From Planctomycetota bacterium (GTDB taxonomy: Bacteria; Planctomycetota; OFTM77): 37,273 nt of DNA. Below are positions 8,878 to 16,404 of the stretch, one piece after another (within the stretch, counting starts at the first letter, position 1; the number at the start of each line of letters is the position of its first letter). The notes under the pieces are model-generated. The model had not been told where the DNA came from and did not search any database. It saw only the letters and a program-made list of their open reading frames with translations. The translations under genes and the position numbers were made by a program. The DNA lies in the NCBI GenBank assembly GCA_029260795.1, contig JAJDCO010000008.1, positions 1 through 37,273 on the forward strand, given 5' to 3'.

Positions 8878-10872
8878 TCACACCGGCTCGATCACCAAGC
8901 AGCCGGACGGCACGACCCGCAGCACGAAGTCGGGCGGCACGACCGTCGTCGAGCTGAACTCCGTGACGACGGCGGGTCCCCGCAGCGGCGTCGAGCGACT
9001 CAGGTCCTCCCGAGCGATGAACCGCGTCGCGTGACGCTGGCCTCTAAACAGAGCCGGCCGCTCCTCAACCTTCGCTCGCCTTCGACGACTTGTCGAAGGC
9101 GTCCGCACGGGCGACCGCTCGCTGCGGATCGAGCCCCGCACCCGCAAGGTCACCGCCTCGACCGACCGATGCGCATGCCGGTGCGAGTAGAGCCGCTCGT
9201 GGGCATCGTGGAAGTCGTCGATCAGCGATTCGCTCCACGGCACGGGGATCTCGTAGGACTGCCCGCGGTAGCGCAGGTCGATCGCGCGTTCGATGACGAT
9301 GCGACTCGCGTCGTCCGTGTGCGCGGCGAGCTGCCGCGTGACAACGCGCGCCAGGCGATCGAGGCCCGTTTCGAGGAACCGTCGGTCGCTCGCGCCTCCG
9401 ATCGGGCGCAGGACGGTGCGCACCGCGTCTCGCACGATGTCCGAACGCGCCATGCCCCAAGCCGACAGAGCGCCGGGGTGACGAGGGATCAGTACGCGGG
9501 GCAGTCCGAGCTCGCGGGCGAGGTCGCAGCCGTGCAGGCCGCCGGCACCTCCGAACGCCACGAGGGAGAAGTCGTGCGGGTCGTGTCCTTGCTGCAGCGA
9601 GATCGTCTTGATCGCCCGCACCATGGTCGCGTTGGCGATCTCGAGAATGCCCTCGGCCGCGCGATCGAGCGAGACACCGAGGTGCGAGGCGAGTCGCGCG
9701 ATGCCGTCGCGCGCCCGGGCCGCATCGAGTGCCATCGTACCCCCGAGTAGGCCAGAGTCTGGCAATCGACCCGCGACGAGATTGGCGTCCGTGACGGTGG
9801 GCTCAGTGCCGCGCCCATAGCAGAGGGGCCCCGGGTCGGCGCCGGCGCTCTCGGGTCCGACCTTGAGGCCGCCACCCGAGTCGATGCGCGCGATGGAGCC
9901 GCCGCCCGCGCCGACGGTGTGGATCGAGATGACCGGCAACCGAACGGGCAGCTCACCGATCGACATCGATCCGGCGGTCGTGATGCGTCCGTCCTGCAAC
10001 GAGACGTCGGTCGAGGTGCCGCCCATGTCGAACGAGATGAGTCGATCGAAGCCGGCCTCGCGACCCGCCTCGAACGCGCCCGCGACGCCGCCGGCGGGTC
10101 CCGAGAGCACCGTGCGCACCGGCTCGCGGCGAGCTTCGTTGGCCGCGATCCAGCCGCCGTTCGACTGCATGACCCAGAGCCGATCGCGGCCCAGGCTGCG
10201 CACCAAGCCCCCGAGATAGCGGTTCATGCGCGGCGCGACGTAGGCGTTGATGACGGTGGTCGAGAAGCGCTCGTACTCCCGGAACTCCGGCGCGAGCTGT
10301 CCCGACAAGGAGAGCGGCACCTTCAGGCGCGTCTTCAACGCGCGCGCGATGCGGCGCTCGGGCTTCGGGTCGAGGTAGGCGAAGAGCAGACCGATCGCGA
10401 TCGACTCGACCTTGGCTGGCTCCAGGCGCCGGATGAGTCGGGCGATCTCGGCGTCGCTCGGTGCGCGCGACTCGCTTCCGTCGGCGAGGGTACGCTGCGG
10501 GATCGGGAAGCGGAGGCTCCGGGGCACCAGCGCCGGCGGTCGAGTGACGTCGATGTCGTAGAGCGAGGGGCGGTTCTGACGACCGATCTCGATCAGGTCC
10601 TCGAAGCCGCGGTTGGTGATCAGGGCGCAGCGTGCGCCGTCTCGTTCGAGGAGCGTATTGGTGGCGACCGTCGTGCCGTGAACGATGCGCGCGGCCTCGC
10701 CGGCAGCGCCGACGCGGGCCAAGGCCTCCAGCACGGCACGGCCCGGATCGTCGGGCGTCGAGGCGACCTTCTCGACTCGGAGCGCGCCGTCTTCCAGGAG
10801 AACGAGATCGGTGAATGTCCCCCCGGTGTCGACGCCGACGACGACGGGCGGCGGACCTTTGCGCCGAGCCAT
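8878..10872 (-). CDS. Hydantoinase/oxoprolinase family subunit A (HyuA-like)
   Basis: The product is 664 residues, the normal size for the HyuA subunit of ATP-dependent hydantoinases, 5-oxoprolinases and acetone carboxylases. The start is ATG 10872. An extension upstream would run into the plsY gene and is not family-like. Actin-fold ATPase signatures are present: VGVDTGGTFTDLVLLEDG near the N-terminus, then SGPAGGVAGAF, FDMGGTSTDVS and TVGAGGGSIA, followed by VAFGGAGGLHGCDLARELG, with the usual PAVVTEFSSTTVVPP near the end. The substrate cannot be assigned. The partner subunit B is normally adjacent but is absent on both sides, so it is encoded elsewhere or this subunit works alone. The gene is divergent from plsY, with 84 bp between the starts. 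Confidence 0.9.
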   Translation of the reverse strand: MARRKGPPPVVVGVDTGGTFTDLVLLEDGALRVEKVASTPDDPGRAVLEALARVGAAGEAARIVHGTTVATNTLLERDGARCALITNRGFEDLIEIGRQNRPSLYDIDVTRPPALVPRSLRFPIPQRTLADGSESRAPSDAEIARLIRRLEPAKVESIAIGLLFAYLDPKPERRIARALKTRLKVPLSLSGQLAPEFREYERFSTTVINAYVAPRMNRYLGGLVRSLGRDRLWVMQSNGGWIAANEARREPVRTVLSGPAGGVAGAFEAGREAGFDRLISFDMGGTSTDVSLQDGRITTAGSMSIGELPVRLPVISIHTVGAGGGSIARIDSGGGLKVGPESAGADPGPLCYGRGTEPTVTDANLVAGRLPDSGLLGGTMALDAARARDGIARLASHLGVSLDRAAEGILEIANATMVRAIKTISLQQGHDPHDFSLVAFGGAGGLHGCDLARELGLPRVLIPRHPGALSAWGMARSDIVRDAVRTVLRPIGGASDRRFLETGLDRLARVVTRQLAAHTDDASRIVIERAIDLRYRGQSYEIPVPWSESLIDDFHDAHERLYSHRHAHRSVEAVTLRVRGSIRSERSPVRTPSTSRRRRAKVEERPALFRGQRHATRFIAREDLSRSTPLRGPAVVTEFSSTTVVPPDFVLRVVPSGCLVIEPV

Positions 10873-10956
10873 GGTGGATGCGTTGCGTGCCTGAAGGGTT
10901 TGGGGTAGCCTCGCCGCGAATCGTAGACGAACGCCCTCGGCTTTGCCAGGACTGCC

Positions 10957-11595
10957 ATGGTCGCACTCCTTCTGATCGCCGGAAGCTATCTCCTCGGCGC
11001 GGTCCCGTTCGGATTGCTCGTCGCGCGCTGGGCGGCCGGCATCGACATTCGGGACCACGGGAGCGGGAACGTCGGCGCCACCAACGTCGTGCGCACGCTG
11101 GGCAAGAAGATCGGCTACTCGGTCTTCGTGTGCGATGTGCTCAAGGGGCTCGTGCCCGTGCTGCTGGCCCGCCGGCTCGAAGGCGCAGCCGGTGCGGCGG
11201 AGTGGGTACCCTCGTTGCCGCTGCTGTGCGGCGTCGCGGCCATCCTCGGGCACGTCTTTCCGGTGTACCTACGATTCAAAGGGGGCAAGGGCGTTGCGAC
11301 CATGTTCGGCGTGTTCCTGGGCGTGGCCTGGACGGCGACGTTGATCGCGGGCGCGGCATGGCTAACGGCCTACGGGGTCAGTCGGATCGTCGCACTCGCC
11401 TCCGTCTTGATGGCGGTGACGTTTCCGGTCAGTGTCTACTTACTCGATCCGGGTGCGGCTCTAGGGAGTCGGCTCGATGTCTTCGTGGCGACGCTGCTGC
11501 TGGCGGCACTCATCGTCGTTCGACATCGCAGCAATATCGCTCGCCTCCTGAAAGGCGAGGAGTTCGCTTTTGGAAAGAAGAAGAACGAGCGCTAG
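10957..11595 (+). CDS. plsY: Acyl-phosphate:glycerol-3-phosphate acyltransferase PlsY
   Basis: PlsY is a polytopic inner-membrane enzyme that transfers an acyl group from acyl-phosphate to glycerol-3-phosphate, giving lysophosphatidic acid. The product is 212 residues, close to family length. Signature loops are present: GSGNVGATNVVR (about residues 34-45) and RFKGGKGVATMFG (about 105-117). The hydrophobic segments fit five or more membrane passes. The gene sits 84 bp upstream of gpsA, which makes its substrate, so the pair forms a glycerophospholipid operon. The C-terminus is basic (FGKKKNER), as is common in the family. Confidence 0.96.
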   Translation: MVALLLIAGSYLLGAVPFGLLVARWAAGIDIRDHGSGNVGATNVVRTLGKKIGYSVFVCDVLKGLVPVLLARRLEGAAGAAEWVPSLPLLCGVAAILGHVFPVYLRFKGGKGVATMFGVFLGVAWTATLIAGAAWLTAYGVSRIVALASVLMAVTFPVSVYLLDPGAALGSRLDVFVATLLLAALIVVRHRSNIARLLKGEEFAFGKKKNER

Positions 11596-11679
11596 GGTTC
11601 ACGGAAGTGCTCATTCGCGAAGCGCCGAGAGGCTCAGTGCTTCAAAGATTCAAAAACTTGGAATGAAGAAACTACCTTG

Positions 11680-12684
11680 ATGAAGTTGACGGTGCTCGGG
11701 GACGGTGGATGGGGAACGGCGCTGGCGCTGCTGCTGCACGGGACGGGAGCGCGCGTGGCCTTGTGGGGGGCCTTCGCCGAATACGTCGAGACGCTGAAGT
11801 CGGAGCGCGAGAACGTCAAGTTTCTCCCTGGCATCGCGTTGCCGAAGGATCTGCTCATCACGGCCGATCCCCAAGAGGCGCTCGAGGGCACCGAGATGGT
11901 CGTGTCGGTCGCGCCTACGCAGTTCCTGAGCGGCGTCATCGAGCGCGTGCGCGCGGCGATTCCGAGTGGCGTGCCCGTCGTCTCCGCGTCGAAGGGCATC
12001 GAGAACGAGACCCTGCGGCGGCCGACTGTCATCTGGCAGGAGGCCCTCGCCGACGGCCGATCCTTGGCCGTGCTCTCGGGGCCGTCGCATGCCGAAGAGG
12101 TCGCTCGCCAACTCCCCGCCAGCGTCGTCGTGGGCTCGTCCGACCCGGCCCTCGCCACCCGAGTGCAGTCGGTGTTCGCCACCGATCGCTTCCGCCTCTA
12201 CACCAGCCCGGACCCCATCGGCGTCGAGCTCGGCGGCGCGCTGAAGAACCCGATCGCCGTCGCGGCCGGCATCATCGATGGCCTCGGCTTCGGCGACAAC
12301 GCCAAGTCGGCGCTGATGACGCGCGGCGCCGTCGAGATCGCCCGACTCGGCGTCGCCCTCGGCGCGCGCCGTGAGACCTTCTTCGGCCTCTCCGGAATCG
12401 GCGACCTCGCCACGACCTGCTTCAGCGGCCACAGCCGCAATCGCGGCGTCGGCGAGCGCATCGGCCGCGGCGAGAAGCTGAAGGACATCCTGGCGAGCAC
12501 CGAGAAGGTCGCCGAAGGCGTGTGGACAGCGAGGTCGGTGCACGGCTTGGCGCAGCAGCTGGGAGTCGAGCTCCCGATCATCGAGCAGGTCTATCGCATC
12601 CTCTTCGAAGACCGTGAGCCCGCCGAAGCCGTCACCGCACTGATGACCCGGAGCCACAAAGCCGAGGTCGAAGAGCTGGCCTAA
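11680..12684 (+). CDS. gpsA: NAD(P)H-dependent glycerol-3-phosphate dehydrogenase GpsA
   Basis: GpsA reduces dihydroxyacetone phosphate to sn-glycerol-3-phosphate for phospholipid synthesis. The product is 334 residues. ATG 11680 is preferred over the TTG one codon upstream. The N-terminal Rossmann motif reads GDGGWGTALA, with Asp where many homologues have Ala or Gly. SKGIENET, SGPSHAEEVA, GGALKNP (catalytic Lys189), NAKSALMTRG and GIGDLATTCFS are all in the expected order. The protein is cytoplasmic, and its partner PlsY is encoded immediately upstream. The ribosome-binding site is weak, so translation may be coupled or inefficient. Confidence 0.97.
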   Translation: MKLTVLGDGGWGTALALLLHGTGARVALWGAFAEYVETLKSERENVKFLPGIALPKDLLITADPQEALEGTEMVVSVAPTQFLSGVIERVRAAIPSGVPVVSASKGIENETLRRPTVIWQEALADGRSLAVLSGPSHAEEVARQLPASVVVGSSDPALATRVQSVFATDRFRLYTSPDPIGVELGGALKNPIAVAAGIIDGLGFGDNAKSALMTRGAVEIARLGVALGARRETFFGLSGIGDLATTCFSGHSRNRGVGERIGRGEKLKDILASTEKVAEGVWTARSVHGLAQQLGVELPIIEQVYRILFEDREPAEAVTALMTRSHKAEVEELA

Positions 12685-12693
12685 GGCGCCACC

Positions 12694-12754
12694 TCGGAGG
12701 CCAGGCTCCTTATCGGAGGCCAGGCCTCGTATCGGAGGCCAGGCTTCAGCCTGG
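12694..12754 (+). repeat. Three 19-bp tandem repeats ending in a perfect hairpin
   Basis: TCGGAGGCCAGGC(T/C) recurs at 12694, 12713 and 12732, a 19-bp period. The last copy runs into the hairpin CCAGGCT-TC-AGCCTGG at 12739-12754. It begins 10 bp after the gpsA stop. It resembles a REP-like element and may also end the plsY-gpsA transcript. Confidence 0.6.
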
Positions 12755-12951
12755 TGAAAGGTCGCGCGACCCAGCGAGAGCCGATGGCGCGTCTCCCCCC
12801 GTGCCCTCCGTGTTTCCCACCCCCTCCCCAAGCAACATTCCAGAAACCTTCGCTCCATCCTCCGAGACCACCGGAGGGGCCTTCAAGCAACGAGGCGCCG
12901 ACGTTCGATGCAGCCTCCATGAGAACCGATGGTGGCAAGGAGTTTGAAAGC

Positions 12952-13449
12952 ATGAAGAGCATACTCACCGTCTTCGCCCTCCTGATCGTCGTAGCGATCC
13001 TCCCGGGCTGTCTCGCGGTTGGCGGCGCAGTCGTCGGCGGCGCGGTGGCCGCCGGCATCGTGCACGCGGTCAGCAATGACGGAGCCGAGGTCGTCCTGGA
13101 TGCGCCGTGGGAGACCGCGTACTCGGTCTGCCGCAAGGAGATGATCGCCTTGGGCAGCGTCGAGTCCGAGAACTTCGAGACTGGCTTGATCACGGGATAC
13201 ATCGATTCGGCCGCGGTCGAGATCGAGCTCGTGCGCACGAGCGGCAACTCGATCCGCGTCGAGATCTCGGCGCGCCGCGCCAGCGGATTCTCCCCGGCCC
13301 CCGCGATCGCCCAACGCCTCGCCTTCGGCGTTGTCGATCGCCTTCAAGTCGCCCGCGGCCCGGTCCTCGGCGGAGCCCAAGACGGCAGCGTCCTGGCCGC
13401 CCCGATCGACCCCGACAACGTCGAGCCGGTCACCACGGGACCGCGCTGA
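12952..13449 (+). CDS. Small lipoprotein, DUF3568-like
   Basis: The product is 165 residues. ATG 12952 is chosen because AAGGAG lies about 10 bases upstream and a lipoprotein signal follows at once (MKSILTVFALLIVVAILPGC, lipidated Cys20). A Gly/Ala-rich, glycine-zipper-like stretch (about 24-38, GGAVVGGAVAAG) comes next. The remaining domain, with an alternating strand pattern (VEIELVRTSGNSIRVEISA), resembles DUF3568. This family of small envelope lipoproteins has no known function. An in-frame Pro-rich extension upstream is judged untranslated. The gene is monocistronic as far as can be seen. Confidence 0.8.
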   Translation: MKSILTVFALLIVVAILPGCLAVGGAVVGGAVAAGIVHAVSNDGAEVVLDAPWETAYSVCRKEMIALGSVESENFETGLITGYIDSAAVEIELVRTSGNSIRVEISARRASGFSPAPAIAQRLAFGVVDRLQVARGPVLGGAQDGSVLAAPIDPDNVEPVTTGPR

Positions 13450-13511
13450 CCCAGAGTGCCAAGGAGAGCGCTCGCCAAAGCCCGGAGTGCGCCCGCCAAA
13501 ACCTGGAGTGC

Positions 13512-13980
13512 GCCCGCGAAGCGGACCAGCGAGGATTCTCGATCGTAGGAGAGCGACAGCAGGTCCGCAAAGCTGGCGCCCGCCCGCAGCAAGGATCCTG
13601 GCTCAACACGAGCGAGCGCCGGCCCGACGAAGCCAGGAGCCCACCCGCGAAGCGGACCCGCATTGACTCTCGATCGGACGAGAGTATACGCCGGTGCGCG
13701 AAGCTGGCGCCCGCCCGCAGCAAGGATCCTGGCTCAACACGAGCGAGCGCCGGCCCGACGAAGCCCGGAGCCCACCCGCGAAGCGGACCCGCATTGACTC
13801 TCGATCGGACGAGAGCCCTCCGCCGGTCCGCGAAGCTGGCGCCCGCCCGCAGCAAGGATCTTGGCTCAACACGAGCGAGCGCCGGCCCGACGAAGCCCGG
13901 AGTGCGCCCGCGAAGCGGACCCGCGTGGACTCTTGGCGAGACGAGAGCCCTCCGCCGGTCCGCGGAGCTGGCGCCCGTGA
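13512..13980 (+). repeat. 132-bp tandem repeat array, three full and two partial units
   Basis: Units begin AGCTGGCGCC at 13571, 13702 and 13834 (131, 132 and 132 bp). A truncated fourth unit starts at 13966, and a diverged half-unit lies at about 13512-13570. The core contains GCAGCAAGGATC, GAGCGAGCGCCGGCCCGACG and CCGCGAAGCGGACC. Open frames cross the array on both strands, but the first unit is one base shorter than the others, so no single repeat frame is kept and a protein is unlikely. The array fills most of the 667-bp space between the lipoprotein and cysteine-rich genes. The flanks (13450-13511 and 13981-14116) show only related short repeats. Confidence 0.85.
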
Positions 13981-14116
13981 AGGCGTCGGGCCGGGCGCCG
14001 TCGGATGCTCGTCGCTCTTGCCTGATTGCGCCGAAGCCCCGTAGACTGACGTCTCCAGTTGCTCGATCCATTGGGGATCGAGTCCGGGAGAAGGACGCTC
14101 GACGGAGCAGGTTGTG

Positions 14117-15316
14117 ATGAATCCGTGGACGATCGCCAGCGGTCTGGTTCTCGCGATTGGCACATTCTCCGCGCCGAGTCGTGCCGACGACTGCGGCGTG
14201 TGCGAGAGCAAGGAGTTCGTCCAGTGTGTCACCTGCCAGGGGACGCTGGAGGAGGTGGCGGATTGCGACACCTGCGAGAGTGAGGGCAAGATCGACTGCC
14301 CGCATTGCGAAGCAGGACGAGCGGACTGCCCGAATCGAGCCTGCCGCGACGGCGTGGTGACGTGGACGGTCCGCCGTCCCTTGCAAGCCTCCCAGCTGGA
14401 GGAGCAGGACCCGTGCAAGGCGTGCCGGAAGCGCGGGACGGTGAAGTGCTCGTTCTGCGTGCGCGGTCGCGTGAAGTGTCCGGATTGCCTCGGCAAGCGC
14501 CGCTATGAGCGAATCTGCCACGACTGTGCGGGGCAGGGGCGGCTGCCGTGTCCCGAGTGCCAGTCGAAGCTGATGAGTCGGTCGTGCCCGTGGTGTCGTG
14601 GGAAGCGCCTGCTCGAGTGCAAGCACTGCACCTTGCGACCCGTCGAGCCGTCGACCTGTCGGAGATGCGGGGGCGATGGTCGACACACCTGCGAGGAGTG
14701 CCTGGGGCGAAGCAACCAGCCGTGCGGTATTTGTAGCGCGACCGGGAAGCGCCGCGCGGTTGCCGTGACGGCCTACGGAGCGGTGAAGGGTAAGGCCGGC
14801 GTCGAGAAGGACGACAGCTGCGCGGGCACTGGCATCCTGCCGTGCGACTACTGTCAGCGCGGTCAGCGCGACTGTGAAGAGTGCGAGCGGGGCAAAGTCG
14901 AGACGTGCCCGATCTGCCGAGGCGAGAAGGAGCACCGCTGCTTTGGCTGCCGAGGCGTGGGCGTGCGCCCCTACGAGCTCGCCGCGCAGATCCTGGAGGA
15001 GCACGAACGCTACCGATCGGCCGCAATCACCTACCGGAGCGCCCAGCAGCGCGTGCGCGACTATTTCTCGTCACAGGAGAAGGTCGCCGAGTCTACCGCG
15101 AAGCTCGAAGTCCTGAGAGAGCTCGACCGATCGAAGGAAGAGCGCAAGGTGCGAGCCGCCGAGCTCGTGAAGGAACGTCGCGCTGCCCTGGCCAAGGAGC
15201 GAGCGGAGATCCTCACCCGCCTCGAAGAGGCCGCCAAACGGGCCGAAGCCCTGGCCAAAGAGAAGGCGAAGAGCGGCAGCGGAGGCGAGCAGGGAGGCGG
15301 AGAGGACGAGGGCTGA
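14117..15316 (+). CDS. Secreted cysteine-rich protein with about 18 CxxC motifs and a coiled-coil tail
   Basis: The product is 399 residues. ATG 14117 is chosen, with GGAG upstream. A GTG one codon earlier is possible. A signal peptide (about 1-24, ending APSRADD) is followed by roughly 270 residues with about 18 CxxC pairs (CGVC, CVTC, CDTC, CPHC, CKAC, CSFC, CPDC, CPEC, CPWC, CRRC, CEEC, CPIC, CFGC and others). They are spaced like the zinc-binding repeats of DnaJ, but there is no J-domain. From about residue 290, a Lys/Glu/Ala/Arg-rich region is a strong coiled-coil candidate, ending in a Gly/Glu tail. Zinc or other metal binding is inferred. Export of so many reduced thiols is unusual. 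No family is recognised with certainty. Confidence 0.82.
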   Translation: MNPWTIASGLVLAIGTFSAPSRADDCGVCESKEFVQCVTCQGTLEEVADCDTCESEGKIDCPHCEAGRADCPNRACRDGVVTWTVRRPLQASQLEEQDPCKACRKRGTVKCSFCVRGRVKCPDCLGKRRYERICHDCAGQGRLPCPECQSKLMSRSCPWCRGKRLLECKHCTLRPVEPSTCRRCGGDGRHTCEECLGRSNQPCGICSATGKRRAVAVTAYGAVKGKAGVEKDDSCAGTGILPCDYCQRGQRDCEECERGKVETCPICRGEKEHRCFGCRGVGVRPYELAAQILEEHERYRSAAITYRSAQQRVRDYFSSQEKVAESTAKLEVLRELDRSKEERKVRAAELVKERRAALAKERAEILTRLEEAAKRAEALAKEKAKSGSGGEQGGGEDEG

Positions 15317-15579
15317 GGACGTCCGCCCCCATCGCCCCGAGGCGCCGCCTGAAGAGCAGCGGAGTTGCTGGATCGTGGCTAGGTGTCGAGGTCCGCATGG
15401 CTTCTGACAGGTTGCCGGTCACGAGAAGTGCCCCCTCGATCGCCTCCGTCAATCCAACCAGCTCCGGCAGAACCAGACCCGAGCCCACGCTTGCATCCCC
15501 CGCCCCCCGAGCATATAACAGCCAAACCCGAGTCGACCCCACACCGCCCGGCGGTGCCGTCTCGGGTCCTTCATGAGGT
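15317..15579. other. Spacer between the cysteine-rich gene and tRNA-Pro
   Basis: I see no supported gene in this 263-bp stretch. A minus-strand open frame crossing it and the tRNA is judged an artefact of the tRNA complement. The promoter for the tRNA should lie here, but I could not pick a convincing -35/-10 pair. Confidence 0.5.
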
Positions 15580-15656
15580 CGGGGCGTGGCGCAGCCTGGT
15601 AGCGCGCTTGGATGGGGTCCAAGAGGTCGGAGGTTCAAGTCCTCTCGCCCCGACCA
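15580..15656 (+). tRNA. tRNA-Pro (anticodon GGG), CCA encoded
   Basis: A full cloverleaf can be folded. The acceptor CGGGGCG pairs with CGCCCCG. The D stem is GCGC/GCGC, the anticodon stem CTTGG/CCAAG encloses loop ATGGGGT (anticodon GGG), and the T stem GGAGG/CCTCT encloses TTCAAGT. A73 and a templated CCA end the gene. It decodes CCC and CCU. Two copies of its 3' end lie at 27750-27770 and 32847-32879, and a 38-bp repeat array starts 92 bp downstream, so the gene is a likely integration site. Confidence 0.97.
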
Positions 15657-15748
15657 TCTATCCCGGTAAGCGGTAATGGGTGTTTCGGTCGCCGGTCCAG
15701 CCGGTGAGTGGTGATCGGTGACCCGTTGCCGTGCCGCTCCTGCAGACC

Positions 15749-16111
15749 GCTCACCGAAACAGCCGGCTACCGAATCACGGCTCACCGTTCACCGCTCACC
15801 GAAACAGCCGGCTACCGAATCACGGCTCACCGCTCACCGAAGCAGCCGGCTACCGAATCACGGCTCACTGCTCACCGAAACAGCCGGCTACCAAATCACG
15901 GCTCACTGCTCACCGAAACAGCCGGCTACCGAATCACGGCTCACCGTTCACCGGAACAGCCGGCTACCAAATCACGGCTCCCCGCTCACCGAAGCAGCCG
16001 GCTACCGAATCACGGCTCACCGCTCACCGAAGCAGCCGGCTACCAAATCACGGCTCACTGCTCACCGAAACAGCCGGCTACCGAATCACGGCTCCCCGCT
16101 CACCGAAGCAG
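15749..16111 (+). repeat. Nine-copy 38-bp tandem repeat array beside tRNA-Pro
   Basis: The unit is GCTCACCGAAACAGCCGGCT followed by ACCGAATCACGGCTCACC. Nine copies of the AGCCGGCTACC core are present. The first unit is extended by 7 bp, and a tenth is cut after GCTCACCGAAGCAG. Variation is limited to a few positions (GAAACAG/GAAGCAG, CCGAATC/CCAAATC, GCTCACC/GCTCACT/GCTCCCC). Each unit holds the self-complementary octamer AGCCGGCT. The preceding stretch (15664-15720) holds an inverted, diverged relative (TTTCGGTCGCCGG). Repeats are directly adjacent with no unique spacers, so this is not a CRISPR array. Open frames crossing it are low-complexity shadows. From 16112 to 16404 I see only the inverted repeat at 16280. 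Confidence 0.93.
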
Positions 16112-16279
16112 TGTCGATGGCGGTGTGAAACCGCGTGAATCTGGCGGTGAAAGCGCGCGTCACCGGTGCGAAGAGGTTGACCCTCGGTCGCGATCGGAGC
16201 TTGCGAATCCACACTGGCATCGGAGTGCTCGAGAACGAGCCGCCCACGACCTGACAGGAAGTCCGCGGTGAACGCCTCT

Positions 16280-16298
16280 CGATAAGATGCTCTTATCG
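16280..16298. promoter_or_regulatory. Perfect 8-bp inverted repeat, possible operator or hairpin
   Basis: CGATAAGA-TGC-TCTTATCG lies between the 38-bp array and the end of the minus-strand gene at 16405. It is AT-richer than its surroundings. It could be a regulator binding site or a transcript-end hairpin for that gene, 106 bp after its stop. No further evidence distinguishes these. Confidence 0.4.
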
Positions 16299-16404
16299 AA
16301 TCCTTGGGGACGACTGCAATGGATTCGCAATTCATGGGCGTGACGATCAGCTGACCGTCATCGATCCGGGTCTCGTCTGGTCCTCGTGACAGGCGCCCCC
16401 GCGG

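Noticed and set aside
11650..12858. 402-codon open frame opposite gpsA
   Set aside because: It is a shadow of gpsA, whose motifs are complete.
13694..14044. Possible repeat protein read through the 132-bp array
   Set aside because: The first unit is 131 bp, so frames differ between units, and there is no initiation signal.
13430..15004. 524-codon minus-strand open frame opposite the array and cysteine-rich gene
   Set aside because: It results from high GC and the repeats. The plus-strand gene has a signal peptide, conserved CxxC pairs and a ribosome-binding site.
15213..15785. Minus-strand open frame across tRNA-Pro with a [12 protein letters not shown] peptide
   Set aside because: This peptide is the well-known false translation of the tRNA complement. 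No start signal or family supports it.
15749..16111. CRISPR-like periodicity in the 38-bp array
   Set aside because: Units abut with no unique spacers, and no cas genes are present. The array is a tandem repeat.
15708..16271. Ser/His/Pro-rich open frames crossing the 38-bp array
   Set aside because: The 38-bp unit is not a multiple of three, so three frames give the same repetitive peptides. No start signal is present.
16078..16335. 85-codon minus-strand frame between the array and the 625-residue gene
   Set aside because: It overlaps the array end, lacks a ribosome-binding site and has no recognisable family.
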